From Plenodomus lindquistii (lineage: Eukaryota; Ascomycota; Dothideomycetes; Pleosporales; Leptosphaeriaceae): 64,000 nucleotides of DNA. Below the pieces are notes generated by a model. That model had not been told where the DNA came from. It saw only the letters and a program-made list of their open reading frames with translations, and searched no databases. Both the position numbers and the translations under genes were made by a program. The stretch is taken from the NCBI GenBank assembly GCA_025504975.1, contig JANUWI010000006.1, forward strand, positions 1,364,001 to 1,428,000. The letters are read 5' to 3'. Positions 24,135 to 34,646 of this stretch are shown in pieces (positions within the stretch are counted from its first letter, which is position 1; each line of letters begins with the position of its first letter).

Positions 24135-24257
24135 ATGAAGCTTACAGCAGCACTAGCCTACTCAGCCTCTACTGTTTACGCAACCAAGAAGCAGGAGAGT
24201 ACGTTGTCAAACAAAGAAGGGGGTTACAAAAGTATATTCGAGCTCTTGCGTGAATGA
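24135..24257 (+). CDS. Very short ORF with signal-peptide-like start
   Basis: The 40-codon frame encodes MKLTAALAYSASTVYA followed by a Lys/Glu/Ser-rich stretch and then stops. The first 16 residues look like a secretion signal with a VYA cleavage site. It sits in the gene-poor region. It may be the first exon or remnant of a small secreted protein gene, or chance. Confidence 0.25.
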   Translation: MKLTAALAYSASTVYATKKQESTLSNKEGGYKSIFELLRE

Positions 24258-25713
24258 CATTCCCCGAACTCACAAGCACCACCGCGGGGCTCTTCTCCAG
24301 AGAATGCCACATGTCTTGTCGTGCCTCCTGCCCTTCAGGATACCACACGCACGATGTCCCTGAGACAAACCTTAGTCCTTGCGCCAGGTGTCCGTCGACC
24401 ACACATCTGTAATTCCAACCGCAGCGAACGAACACAAGCAGGTCTTCTCATCACGTGAGAATGCTTAAAGTCTACATTTGCGCAGTGGAATAACACTTAA
24501 TTATTGAGCTAGCTTGGTAGTATGGAGAACAGAGATACTGTCATGACCGTTTGATATCAGGGACAAGGCTGAATGAAGCCAATCGGACGTCCTACTGCAT
24601 TCGATAGACCCTAAGAGACGACGAAATACTTCACCGACGAACGCGGAAAAGCACGCTAATATTGGAGCCGTTCGCGGCCATGATGGCAAAGAAGCCCGCC
24701 ATCTTCGTGCACAACCCCTCTCAAGGATTTACAACGCTTTCTAATAGTGCATCTGTCATCTTTTATCTCGTTCCTTAGCTTAAGGTTTTACCTTTTGTTG
24801 GAAAGAGAGCATGCAGACTTCAAATGATCCACGAATTCGCCGAGTCCATCAAACGTCTGCATACGTAGGAGCTCATATTATTCAGTCATTATCTTAGGCA
24901 AGCAGCAAGATCCCCAGTGCTATACGGTAGCAGGGAGACGACAAAGATATGGCGAACTCAAGTGGTATACTCTCTACTATGTGTAGAGGATACATGAATT
25001 TCCCCAGCACATTTCCAGCGGTTTCTGCTGTACTATATTGACCATGGTGCTGGCATCTGTAACTGAATGCAGATATCCTCCTTTACAAATTCGACACTCT
25101 TAGCACCGCGTGTGTGCGCGTGAACGATTGGGATACGCGCGTATCGTGGTGGAGGACAATGATGAAGGGATTACGATATGATACAATAGAATACGGCTGA
25201 ATGGTGAGTTGCACGAGATGAACATTGCGGATGAAAAGTGTCTCGAGGAGATATAGATAGTAAATACCGCTTCGCTGGTTGATTGACTAGAGATTGTTCC
25301 ATTGGTCAGTTTCATATTGGGGTGTCGGTCTCAATGGGGTTACTGAGCAATGGAATTCCAGCTCACTTTGTATACTGTCTGCATAACATCTGGTGAGTAG
25401 ACCGGTCATACACGACGAGGAAGTGAGCTAGATTACGTCTGCATCTTACGGTGCTTGGTTAATGATGGCAATACTGAAACTCCGTCAACTCACACCAAGG
25501 GGCCAACCACAAGGATTCACAGTTAATGGTCGAAACATGTAAAGAGTAGATTGTCAAAAAAGCAAGAGGATATCTAAACGCTGATTTCGCAACAAAGGAG
25601 AAATTCGTAAAGCATGACGATACGTTCGCTGGTATCCAACGCCCAAACGCCCATCATCACTCCACCAGTGCCCGACCCGAACCGCTCATCATAAACCCCA
25701 ACCCCACCCCTCT

Positions 25714-26883
25714 TCATCGCTGCGACGGATGTCGTTCATGCGGTGGCAACTGATTATACGGCGTATACAGCGGCGCAGGCGCATACTGCATCTTTGCGTA
25801 ATCCTGCGGATTATACGCATACTTTTGTATCGGGGCTTTCTGATCGCTGAGCCGTCTCTTGCGGTCGTCGTACTCCTCCCTCGTTTCCTCCATGGTTGGG
25901 AGTTCAGATGCGAAAGATTTTTCCAAACCAGGTGAGCGCATGCCGTCTGATGGGGCGTAGGAGCTTGGTTGGGAGCTGGCTGAGCTGTGGGACATTTGGG
26001 ACCATCGCGCATCTTGTGGTTGGGGGGAGTGCTGCGACGAGTCTGTTGTTGTGGATATGCGGTTGGAGCTGGGGTGGAGGAGACCGGGGGAGGTGGGCGG
26101 GTGGACGTAATCGCCTGGTAGCTCCATGACTACGTTGTTTTGGCCTAGGAGCTGCTGTGGGGGGATCTGGGGTTGCCCGGGTTGTCCGTATTGACTGTGT
26201 CTTTGGAAGGTTGGCGATCGGCCTGGCGACATGGGCATTTGGTATTGCTGGCCTGGCGAGAGCCGTGGAGACATTTGCCCGCCGTGCGACCGATCTGCTG
26301 GGTTGATGGTGGTCAACTTCCCGTTCTCCATCATGCCGTGCAGTGCGCCAGAGTCTAGCAGTTCCGCTTTCTTGACCAATCGCTCCACCATGACTTTGGC
26401 AGCTGCCTTCATTTCCTTCTTCACGAAGCTGACCATCGTGACGTTGCACTTGATCTCCACGTCTTCGCGAATGTATAGGCCCTCAGGTGGTGCGCCTGAT
26501 CCCAGCTCTTTCGGCTCTGGTGGCTCGCCAGGTTGGTTTCCACGAATCTCCCATTTGTTGCGTAGGTCAACATTCGCAGGCGCATACGTGTGTGTCTGTA
26601 GGCCAAAAGGCAGGTCGTGAAAGACACCTCGGAACTTGATTGCGCCGCTACCCATCTTTCCTATGCCGGGAATATATTGTATGCGCTGCGATATCTCGTA
26701 CCATGTCGAATAGAATTCGTCTGCGGGCGCATCGCGGGGCGCCTTGATGGGTGCGTGACCCGTTACGAGCGGATTCAGCTCGATAATCTCGCCATGGCTG
26801 TGGAGGAAGTCGATTGCAAGTTGGCGCGGAATAAACGAGGGTATGGGCGTTATGTGTACGTAGGATGTCTTTTTGCGCATCAT
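25714..26883 (-). CDS. DUF7053 domain-containing protein
   Basis: Single exon, 389 residues. I start at the ATG at 26883 (the first of two adjacent ATGs); the open frame upstream begins only with GTG and lacks family character. The first 190 residues show the ascomycete DUF7053 pattern: RKKTSYVHITPIPSFIPRQL, LHSHGEIIELNPLV, YSTWYEISQRIQYIPG, VFHDLPFGLQTHTYAP, IREDVEIKCNVTMVSFVKKE, then a helix KAAAKVMVERLVKKAELLDS. The second half is Gln/Pro/Ser-rich and disordered with repeated SPG and PQ motifs. The N-terminal part resembles lipid-binding START/polyketide-cyclase folds in this author's view, but the function is unknown. Confidence 0.8.
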   Translation of the reverse strand: MMRKKTSYVHITPIPSFIPRQLAIDFLHSHGEIIELNPLVTGHAPIKAPRDAPADEFYSTWYEISQRIQYIPGIGKMGSGAIKFRGVFHDLPFGLQTHTYAPANVDLRNKWEIRGNQPGEPPEPKELGSGAPPEGLYIREDVEIKCNVTMVSFVKKEMKAAAKVMVERLVKKAELLDSGALHGMMENGKLTTINPADRSHGGQMSPRLSPGQQYQMPMSPGRSPTFQRHSQYGQPGQPQIPPQQLLGQNNVVMELPGDYVHPPTSPGLLHPSSNRISTTTDSSQHSPQPQDARWSQMSHSSASSQPSSYAPSDGMRSPGLEKSFASELPTMEETREEYDDRKRRLSDQKAPIQKYAYNPQDYAKMQYAPAPLYTPYNQLPPHERHPSQR

Positions 26884-28288
26884 CTTGAGATTCGTATGCG
26901 ATTTTTCGGTCCGATTGTGTCTTGAAAGGTCGAGGATGAGGATTGCGAGCGAAGTGAGGCGCTGCACTTAAGAGGGGGATTATCAAGTGGCTATCAGTGG
27001 GCAGTAAGCACTGCTGACGGACCCCTGCCGTGTAATGGCTCTCGGATGGGCTAGCAAGCTCTCAGCCCAAGATCGTCATGACGAAACGCGTCATGCACGT
27101 GGCGGACTTGAGTTCAGATGGATATGAAATAATATTTGTGTTGTATGGAAATATAGGTGCATTCTCAAGCAACTCGAATGGCCACTGTCGTACGACTTGT
27201 CACAATCTTCTGTTGTGTCTTCTGTTGTCCCATGTCTTCGCAGCCGCTGCGCAGTTCCTTCGGTTGGGGTTATTCTTGGTCGGGGGCCGTCAGCGCGAGC
27301 AGCACAGTGTGGGGCAGCTGAGGATCCTCAGGATCCACTACTGGCTGCCTAGCACTAGCCCGTTGACTTTACCATCGTTTTTGAAGACGGTAATTACGCT
27401 TGCCGATATATCTTAGTATATCCCGTGTGCTTCTCCGGAGTGCCCCTCTCTTTCTCAATTCTTGCTGTTGGTGACCATGTCCCGGCAAGCAGCTCTTCCG
27501 GCTGGTAACTAGTTCATCGCCAATCGTGTAAGCGAAGCAAAATCCTGGGCACACGACATCAGGGGCTGAGTCTCAAACGAATAATTTTCTCGTCTTTCTT
27601 GAGCATTGCTGAAAAGGCCCGCGAAAGCGAGGAATGCATTGGAGTTTGAGTCAATTCTGGAACTGAAACTACAAGGCCGTATTGATGGTTTCGCATCGTT
27701 CGTTGTGGAATGTGAAACCGCATGTGGCTGACTCATCTGCACTGCCACACAGGGACGATATACCAACATGCGATGCATCCTCAAGTCGCACATTGGTCGC
27801 TGCAAAGTGAATGATAATGCTGTGTGAGTATCGAAAGAGTTGGGAAAGGTCTGGAGTTGCAAAGAAGACGATGCGCCATCTTTGTTGTACGCGATGCGTA
27901 GGAGAATTCGAGCGAGAGGTTTACCATACAGAGACACGGTACACTTCAAGCTAATCGTTCTATAATAGCTCTGGATGCCATGGCTCATCTCAGTGCTCTA
28001 AGTATGCTACAGTGAAGTTGTTATGTCAGCGTTGCAGTGCAAGGACTGCCAGGAAGGTAAAGGCAATAGAAAAAGCAAGATCAAGAGCACGACGCAGGAG
28101 CCAGGCGATGTCAGTCACGATGCAAACTACAGCATCACGCTTCAATACGACGGTACATGCACCACGCAGTATTATGACCCAACCCTGCGTCTCTCGAACC
28201 ATGGTACCATCCCCACGCTACTCCATTGACTCACAACATCCATCAATATCAAACAGCGTATCCTCCACGCTGCCTCATCACACACACC
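26884..28288. other. Intergenic region, divergent promoters
   Basis: It separates the DUF7053 and DUF3669 genes, which point away from each other. A 159-residue ATG-initiated frame on the minus strand at 27509-27988 has no recognisable domain and I do not count it as a gene. Confidence 0.45.
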
Positions 28289-29302
28289 ATGACACCACCC
28301 TTCCGCGAAATCGGCCGCGGCTGCTGCGGCACCGTCTACACCCAACCCTCCTCCCTCCACGCCATCAAGCTCGAGAACGGCGACCCCGCCCGCTCCATCC
28401 TGAACGACCACCTCATGCACCACCGCATCCTCCACAGCGCCAACGCCAAAAGCCTCCCCATCCACATCCCCGCATCCCACTTCATCATCGAACCCAATTC
28501 CCCCTGGTGGAACGAAAATCTAGCAAATTTCCCCTCCTCGCAACAACAACAACCCTGTCGTGCCTACATTCAGGAAAGAATCCCCGCCGTCCCCAAGGCC
28601 GTAAGAAATTTGCTTATAGAAACGCATTGTCCACCCGCGCTCCGCTCCTCCGCTCACTCAAGTGCTAAAAACGAAGATTGCCTGATTCGCTTGTACACCG
28701 GTAAGCGCGAGTCAGGCCGTACAAAGCGCTTTTTCAGTTTGCGGAACTACGGGTTGAGCGTTGATGCCATGGAAGGTTTATTCTGTCCGTCTTTTGATAT
28801 CGAGGGCGTGGTGCAGAGTATGGCGCAGACGCTCGCGCATTGTTTTTGGGTTGCACATGTTGATGCGAATGATGTTGAGTTTGTCATGGCTCCTCTTCCC
28901 CTGGGGCCTTCGACCAGCGCCAACACTGAGGATGTTCTGGCTCCCGCGTCATTCGCGCCAAGGGCCCAGGGGAAACCGTCGTGGACGATTGAAGGTGTGG
29001 AGATGGGAATCTGGATGCTGGATTTCGACTGCGTACGCGATATGGCTCAGGATGAAGGGGGCGTGCGGCAGGCGGCAGTGGCATTCTGGCGCAATGATCC
29101 GTATTTTCCGAGGCCGTTTGGGGCGGGGCATACGGAGGAGGATGGAAAGTGGTGGGCGGTGTTTAGGGAGGCATTCTTGAAGGCTAGTGAGGGGAGAGAT
29201 GGAGGCTTAGCGCAGATATGGGTGGATGTCGTTGAGCAAGAGGGAGAGAGAAGGAGGGAGGCTGCTGAGAAGAGTAGTGCAGGGGATTGGGAGGAGCTGT
29301 AG
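28289..29302 (+). CDS. DUF3669 domain-containing protein
   Basis: Single exon, 337 residues, from the ATG at 28289 (A at -3; upstream in-frame codons start only with TTG). The N-terminus FREIGRGCCGTVY resembles a glycine-rich nucleotide loop, followed by a lone Lys in HAIKLENGD, which gives the start of the protein a kinase-like look. Later come TKRFFSLRNYGLSVDAMEG, QTLAHCFWVAHVDANDVEFV and the acidic-aromatic MGIWMLDFDCVRDM, which are hallmarks of the fungal DUF3669 family. This family is found often in multiple copies and is thought to be a divergent kinase fold. No HRD-type catalytic loop is visible, so catalysis is doubtful. Its partner and pathway are unknown. Confidence 0.85.
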   Translation: MTPPFREIGRGCCGTVYTQPSSLHAIKLENGDPARSILNDHLMHHRILHSANAKSLPIHIPASHFIIEPNSPWWNENLANFPSSQQQQPCRAYIQERIPAVPKAVRNLLIETHCPPALRSSAHSSAKNEDCLIRLYTGKRESGRTKRFFSLRNYGLSVDAMEGLFCPSFDIEGVVQSMAQTLAHCFWVAHVDANDVEFVMAPLPLGPSTSANTEDVLAPASFAPRAQGKPSWTIEGVEMGIWMLDFDCVRDMAQDEGGVRQAAVAFWRNDPYFPRPFGAGHTEEDGKWWAVFREAFLKASEGRDGGLAQIWVDVVEQEGERRREAAEKSSAGDWEEL

Positions 29303-29550
29303 GGATCATGAGGGCATGTCGAGTGGCCTAAGCGCGTGGCATTGTGTTGTAGGTCCCATCCTCGGGTGTATTTGTGCCTAGTAGATCGCTTGATATCACC
29401 ACAGTACAACAACCCACTGGAAAGCTGAAAAGCTGGACTCGTTTCGTTTTCCAAAGAAGAGTATGTACCCATACAAAATGTACACCATCCAAACTCCTCA
29501 TGCGCCAAGCTCATCCAAGCACAATCATCACACCAGCTCCATTCTCATCC

Positions 29551-30300
29551 TCACAAGCCCTCTCTAAACACACTCCTCCGACTCTCTGTAGGACTATTGT
29601 CATTACTGTCCACACTGCGATTCTTCTTGTGCTGCGACACGCTCGGCATCGTCGCCGTCGCTCCCCCATGATAGCTCGTGTCCTCGCCGCCCAACGGCCT
29701 AGGACTCACGCCCCTCAGACTCGCCGCGTTGTCGTCGCCAAAGGGATTCTGCCCACTCTGCGCATCGAGGTGTTCATCGTAGCTGTCGCGCTGGCGACTG
29801 CGCCCGCGACTTGGCTCTTGCGAGAGACCAGCCGAGGGGCCGCCGTAGGCCGTGGTGCTTTGGTAGGGATTCGCAGACTGCGCATGCGTCGAGGCAGGCT
29901 CATGCAGACCAAGCTCCTGCTCCTCGTAGTACGCTTCGTCGCCCACTCGCGAGCTCCATGCCTCATCTGGATCCAGGCGGCTCCCTGCGCCGCGTCCACG
30001 TGTCGCGCCGCCGCCATACGCAGGCTCTTCGTACCCGCTGCCGGTGGTGTAGCGGTTATTCCGGTTCTTGAACTTGTACACTTGGGCGTCGAACCAGCCT
30101 TTGATGCCGGTGGGCGCGGGACCAGGGTAGTTTGAGGCGCTGGCGCTGGCGCCAGACTTGGAGAAGTAGACGAGTGGGTTCATGGAGGGTGGGGGGAGGC
30201 CATTGCGAGAGGCGTTCCACCGGGCGTAAAAGTACCAGCCAAAGTAGGCGCTGGCCAGGAGGAGCACGAGGATGATGGCGAAGACGAGCCAGCCGTTCAT
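29551..30300 (-). CDS. Single-pass membrane protein with acidic-basic cytosolic tail
   Basis: Single exon, 249 residues, starting ATG at 30300. A long N-terminal hydrophobic segment (about residues 4-26, WLVFAIILVLLLASAYFGWY) acts as a membrane anchor. It is followed by RWNASRNGLPPPS and a low-complexity tail. The tail carries DEAWSSRVGDEAYYEEQELGL, a motif I recall from a conserved filamentous-ascomycete family that has been loosely labelled acid-phosphatase-like, although no phosphatase signature is present. The end is Ser/Arg-rich (KKNRSVDSNDNSPTESRRSV), with likely phosphorylation sites. Location is probably a secretory or plasma membrane. Function unknown. Confidence 0.75.
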   Translation of the reverse strand: MNGWLVFAIILVLLLASAYFGWYFYARWNASRNGLPPPSMNPLVYFSKSGASASASNYPGPAPTGIKGWFDAQVYKFKNRNNRYTTGSGYEEPAYGGGATRGRGAGSRLDPDEAWSSRVGDEAYYEEQELGLHEPASTHAQSANPYQSTTAYGGPSAGLSQEPSRGRSRQRDSYDEHLDAQSGQNPFGDDNAASLRGVSPRPLGGEDTSYHGGATATMPSVSQHKKNRSVDSNDNSPTESRRSVFREGL

Positions 30301-30918
30301 GGTGGTGGTGTTGTTGTGGGGTGGAGCTGGCTATGTGGGTTGCATGGGCGGTTGGTGGTGGGTGCGGTTGCGCGGATGACGTGGGATGGTGGGATATCGC
30401 GGTTTGGTGGTTGTTGAGATGGCAAATCGTGGGGAGTCGATGCGCTCGTGTTCTGCGGCGGGTCTCTTCGGTATGGATGAGCCGTCTGCGCCGCCAATGT
30501 CAAGTTCGGATCGTTGGGCAGAGCTGCAGAGCTGACGGGCGAGGCTGTGCTGCACCAGTGCGGTGGTGCCAAGAGTACGAGGATGACGTAACACCCGCCA
30601 ATTGGCCGACGAGCAGATACGAATGCGACGAGATCGAGGGTAATCAAGGACGTTCGGATGGAAATCTACATGGAATATCTCTGAAGGCGTGCGGTACAAG
30701 ACATGTCTTTGGTTTTTGTCTTGCGCAGCTGCCTGTCAGCTACATCCATTACGAGGTTAGCGCGGGTGGGTGACGAAAGAGGAAAGGCGTGCCGGATGGT
30801 CAAGCCTGTCACGACATTGGGCATTATCGTCGCTTACCATAGCAACTGTCTCTGAAGAGTCACACAAACATTCAACAGGGACTAATAGTCTCCAAGCAGA
30901 TTCACAACTTCAAACAAA
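30301..30918. other. Divergent promoter region
   Basis: About 620 bases between two genes reading outward; it should contain both promoters. No other feature is supported. Confidence 0.5.
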
Positions 30919-32217
30919 ATGACTGACTCAGAGGCACCAAAGCCAGCCGAGGATCCCAAGGCAAATGACGCAGGAGCAAAGAGCAAGGAAATCACCCTTA
31001 CATTGCCGAGTCCAGATGGTGCCTTTGAAGCCACAATCCTTCTCGAGCAGCATCAAGACGCCACTCGGCCGCCAAAACTAGTCAGCATCGACAAGAATGA
31101 AAAACTCCCCTCGAGCTGCGTACACAATCCTGAGCAACGCGAAACTCACATCATTCTGTCAATAGGATCTGGCCACAGACAAGCAGAGACGTTCTTCAAA
31201 CATGTCGTATCCCCCATTCTATCCACTCTCTACGGCGAAGACATCCATTCAAAGTCAAAGACCCATGTCACACAGTCAGAGACGAGCATTCTGGAATTTA
31301 CAAACAATATCTTCTTCCCCGCCGCAAATGCCGGCACACCTCTCCGCATCATTCTCGCTTCCGGCGACGGCGGCATGGTCGATCTCGTCAATGGACTCTT
31401 AGCACAGCCAAAGTCTCAATCATACGTCTCCCCTCAAATCGTCCTCCTTCCCCTCGGTACAGCAAACGCTCTCTACCACTCCATCAACGCCAAAAGCCCT
31501 TCCAACACATGGGGCCTTCACGCCCTCACCTCCACTACCACCAAGCCCCTCCCCACATTTACCGTCTCCTTCTCGCCCGGCTCCCGTCTCCTCATCAACG
31601 AAGGCCAGCAAGAACAACAACTACCCAAATCCGCGAACGGCGATCTAACGCTCCACGGTGCCGTGGTATGCAGCTGGGGCATGCACGCCACCCTCGTCGC
31701 CGACAGCGACACAACCGCCTACCGCAAATTCGGCATCGACCGCTTCAAAATGGCCGCTACAGAAGCGCTCTATCCCGCCGACGGCTCGCTACCTCATGCC
31801 TACAAAGCACAAGTTTCCATACAAGACTCCAAGAACAGCGAATGGACCCCCTTGCCAGAGGAAGAACACATGTACGTTCTAGCAACTATGGTATCCAATC
31901 TCGAACAGCCGTTCTGCATATCCCCTGCATCCAAACCGCTAGACGGCAGTCTGAGACTTGTGCACTTTGGTCCTACGACGGGGGACGAAGCGATGAGGAT
32001 TATGGGGCTTGCGTATCAGGGTGGGAAACATGTGGATGATGAGAAGGTGCGGTATGAAGAGGTTGACAAGCTGAGGATCAGGTTTAAAGAAAGTGGTGCG
32101 GATGGGAGGTGGAGGAGAGTCTGTGTAGATGGGAAGATTGTGAGGGTGGAGGAGGGGGGGTGGATGGTTGTTGGGAAGGCGGAGGGGAGGGTGGTTGATG
32201 TTGTTGTTGTGGAGTAG
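30919..32217 (+). CDS. Diacylglycerol/sphingoid kinase catalytic-domain protein
   Basis: Single exon, 432 residues; the ATG at 30919 sits in an A-rich leader (AAACAAA). The DAGK-type ATP-binding region is clear: THIILSIGSGHRQAETFFKH, then IILASGDGGMVDLVNGLL near residue 150 (the GDG phosphate-binding loop), and VLLPLGTANALYHS near 180, the second conserved motif. The C-terminal half (LRLVHFGPTT; WRRVCVDGKIVRV) matches the beta-sandwich substrate domain of lipid kinases. Typical fungal relatives phosphorylate lipids such as diacylglycerol, ceramide or sphingoid bases. The GDG loop reads GDGGMVD instead of the more usual GDGTxxE, so activity is uncertain. There is no signal peptide. Confidence 0.85.
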   Translation: MTDSEAPKPAEDPKANDAGAKSKEITLTLPSPDGAFEATILLEQHQDATRPPKLVSIDKNEKLPSSCVHNPEQRETHIILSIGSGHRQAETFFKHVVSPILSTLYGEDIHSKSKTHVTQSETSILEFTNNIFFPAANAGTPLRIILASGDGGMVDLVNGLLAQPKSQSYVSPQIVLLPLGTANALYHSINAKSPSNTWGLHALTSTTTKPLPTFTVSFSPGSRLLINEGQQEQQLPKSANGDLTLHGAVVCSWGMHATLVADSDTTAYRKFGIDRFKMAATEALYPADGSLPHAYKAQVSIQDSKNSEWTPLPEEEHMYVLATMVSNLEQPFCISPASKPLDGSLRLVHFGPTTGDEAMRIMGLAYQGGKHVDDEKVRYEEVDKLRIRFKESGADGRWRRVCVDGKIVRVEEGGWMVVGKAEGRVVDVVVVE

Positions 32218-32446
32218 GGGGTGTAGGCAGTGCGTTGAGATGTGCCTTACGGCACGTCATGTCAGCCTGGAGTAGATCCAGAAGGGCATTATAGCGTAGC
32301 ACGCAATTCTCAGCACTCGCCGCAACACAATCTTCATACATTCCCAATCCCAGAAAAACCTTCCTATCAAACCCTATTAAACCCCAATATCTAACATCAC
32401 TTATACACCATTTCCATCCTCCTGACCCTCCACCCACCCATCCATC
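32218..32446. other. Short intergenic region
   Basis: Between convergent 3' ends. A C- and A-rich stretch near 32390-32460 gives the only compositional bias. Confidence 0.5.
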
Positions 32447-32695
32447 CTAACCCCCCATACACCCACAAGATCTCGTACTCCACCCACTCCCCATACACTC
32501 TGCACACCGTCCTATCATTGTCCCACTGCCCCTACACCATTGACACTGGATACCGTTTATGCCGTTGAGCGCGGGGAAGTAGCCGACGCCGCGGCACCCA
32601 GTGCAGGGACCGGGTTTTCGACCTGTGCCGTTGCAGCGGTTGCACGGGATGATCAGGCTTCGGGTGTTGCGGCAGCGGGGGCAGTTGTATGGCAT
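32447..32695 (-). CDS. Small DnaJ-type Cys-rich zinc-binding protein
   Basis: Single exon, 82 residues from the ATG at 32695; the frame upstream starts only with GTG. Almost the whole protein consists of CxxC knuckles of the DnaJ central-domain kind: CPRCRN, CNRCNGTGRKPGPCTGCRG, CQWCRGSGTM and CAECMGSGW, then a last CGC. That gives eight or more cysteines in CxxCxGxG-like repeats, enough for two zinc ions. No J domain, signal peptide or membrane span is present. In DnaJ proteins this module binds unfolded protein, and free-standing versions also occur. Here the role is unknown, but the metal-binding fold is well supported. Confidence 0.8.
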   Translation of the reverse strand: MPYNCPRCRNTRSLIIPCNRCNGTGRKPGPCTGCRGVGYFPALNGINGIQCQWCRGSGTMIGRCAECMGSGWSTRSCGCMGG

Positions 32696-32773
32696 CTGGA
32701 AGTGGGTGAAGATGGGGTGTGAGGATGGTGTGTGAGATGTGGAAGGGAAGAAGAGGGGGCGGGCAATTGACAC

Positions 32774-33335
32774 GGAGAAGCTACCGTTTACACCTCCAGT
32801 CTAGATTCTCATCAACATAGGCTGAGGAAGTACACTCGGGGCGCTTTCTGCCTTGCGAGGTCAAGTGGTGTGGAAGCCTGGGGGCTCAGGTATCCCCGCC
32901 TGTAGGAAACTGGATGTAATGCTTGCGTGATTTATGCGGTATCAGCCTGATCAGACGATACATGCAAGGCTGACGACGAATTAGCTCAAGGTGACTGTCA
33001 TACGGTGCAGCCTGATTCAGCCTTGTGCTGGACCAGGATGATATTGATGGCGAAGCTGACCTTCTTTGCTGTGGCGGAGTCGCGTCCTGGAGGTCCTCTG
33101 GCTGCTGTTGATGTGTATGGGTCACATCCTGTTCACGAATTATGAATGCATTGTATGTGAGAAGGCGATTGCCTGACGCGCACTTGGTGGCGTCGAATCA
33201 GACCTGGGCTTGGTTCGGCTGAGGGCTTACACGGCCTGATTCTTTCTTCAATCTTGCTGCCTCGTTCCTACCACCTATCTCATCAAATTCCTAACACTTC
33301 TAGGATTGCTACGATATTAATTTCCTGTCAATATC
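32774..33335. other. Intergenic region
   Basis: Between the small zinc protein and the HET-domain gene. It holds their divergent promoters; no gene seen. Confidence 0.5.
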
Positions 33336-34646
33336 ATGGCGAACGCCGTCGACATGAAGCGCGATACGCACCTGACATTTGGCGAAATTTGTAAAAGTCG
33401 CGAGGCTTTGTTGCGCGAAGTGGAGGAGATAATCGACACTGCAATGGTGGAAGAGGACCGTAGTCAGCCTTTACAGCTCAGGTTCCTGAAGCCCCGCTGT
33501 GTTGAGTCCTGGAACAACGAGCCAGGTTATTGCGACTTCTACATCACTCAAGCCGAGGAACACTTCGAGAATCTTGATTACGTGGCCGTATCCTACTGCT
33601 GGAGGCACGAACAATCTCCCGAGACTCAGCGCAACGTACCTGTGTATCGAATCTGGACGGCTCAGGACTCATCTGAATCCCGACCATCTCGCTGTCCCAA
33701 CATCGTTCTACATCGCGCCAATCGATTTGCCCGGTGGAAAAACTGCCCGTATATTTGGATAGACCAAGAGTGTATAGATCAAACAAGTACAGTGGATATC
33801 GACAGACACATTCAGGCTATGCATCGAGTGTACAATGAGAGTCTCGCCCTCATTGCGATTTTGAGCATCGATACACTCTCCCCGCTGGAGGCAGACAGGA
33901 TTGGACGAGATAATCGCCAGGGGGGAAGTCACCCTCTAGCCAGTGTGGGGCGCATCAAAATCTCCCAAGATCCCTGGTTCAGCAGAACCTGGACGTTTCA
34001 AGAGCGGAACTGTGCCAAGAGGATGTGGTGGTCCGTCCCGGTCGGATACACAACCCTGGAGGAGGATGGATTGACCTACGGCGTCCTTTGGGAAGATTAC
34101 ATCATGGGCGAAGGATATTTTCCAGAACCCTCGCCACCCAAGGCACTCAATTGGGACTCCGAACCGACTTTCTTGCTACAGGTCAGGGATGACCCCTGGT
34201 CATGGCTGCCTACCCAACATTTCGCAGAGGATTGGTGGCAGATGCAGGAGCAAGACACTGGGCCGTTGCGGAATCAAAACGCCGGGCCGTTAGAAGAATT
34301 CTATGAAGATCTTGAGATTGGACCAAGCACCTTGAGCAACGCCTGGCAAGAAGCCTTTTCAGAGGTCCCCGAGCAATCTTCAATGCCCATACAGGCGTGG
34401 ATGGTAATAAATCAACCAAAATACTTCGCCATCATCCATTCAATCATGAGCGCATGCGAGAACCTCTACGTCTCGGATCGCCTCGCTATCATCGCAAATA
34501 TCCATCGGTTCGAATGGAAAATCTCACCCAGTCGTTTGAGCAAAGACAAGTCAAGCCTCAGTATCGCATTACTGGCTCTACATATGAGGAACATATGGAA
34601 GAACAAGGAAGAGCGGGCATTAAAATTCGTTGAGTGGAAGGAGTAA
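33336..34646 (+). CDS. Heterokaryon-incompatibility (HET) domain protein
   Basis: Single exon in this reading, 436 residues, from an ATG with A at -3. The HET domain (PF06985) is clear: DYVAVSYCWRHEQ near residue 88, CPYIWIDQECIDQ near 148, HIQAMHRVYNESLALIAIL near 165, and WFSRTWTFQERNCAK near 215. In filamentous fungi HET-domain proteins trigger programmed cell death when genetically unlike hyphae fuse. They often sit in variable regions in several alleles. The C-terminal part (about residues 260-430) has no recognisable repeat domain and may vary. The stop at 34646 gives a C-terminus without an obvious continuation, although a downstream exon is possible. Confidence 0.88.
   Translation: MANAVDMKRDTHLTFGEICKSREALLREVEEIIDTAMVEEDRSQPLQLRFLKPRCVESWNNEPGYCDFYITQAEEHFENLDYVAVSYCWRHEQSPETQRNVPVYRIWTAQDSSESRPSRCPNIVLHRANRFARWKNCPYIWIDQECIDQTSTVDIDRHIQAMHRVYNESLALIAILSIDTLSPLEADRIGRDNRQGGSHPLASVGRIKISQDPWFSRTWTFQERNCAKRMWWSVPVGYTTLEEDGLTYGVLWEDYIMGEGYFPEPSPPKALNWDSEPTFLLQVRDDPWSWLPTQHFAEDWWQMQEQDTGPLRNQNAGPLEEFYEDLEIGPSTLSNAWQEAFSEVPEQSSMPIQAWMVINQPKYFAIIHSIMSACENLYVSDRLAIIANIHRFEWKISPSRLSKDKSSLSIALLALHMRNIWKNKEERALKFVEWKE

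Larger units (their letters stand above)
20086..25713. other. Gene-poor region of about 5.6 kb
   Basis: No convincing protein gene is seen. It holds a strongly AT-rich patch at 22610-22720, a damaged tRNA-like sequence at 23797-23876, a short frame with a signal-peptide-like start at 24135-24257 and a Cys-containing minus-strand frame near 24169-24435. The rest is a patchwork of short frames. Such islands in pleosporalean genomes are often decayed transposons, but I could not recognise an element or its ends. Confidence 0.5.

Noticed and set aside
27509..27988. 159-residue ATG-initiated frame on the minus strand
   Set aside because: No domain, signal peptide or compositional sign of coding; it lies in the shared promoter region of two divergent genes.
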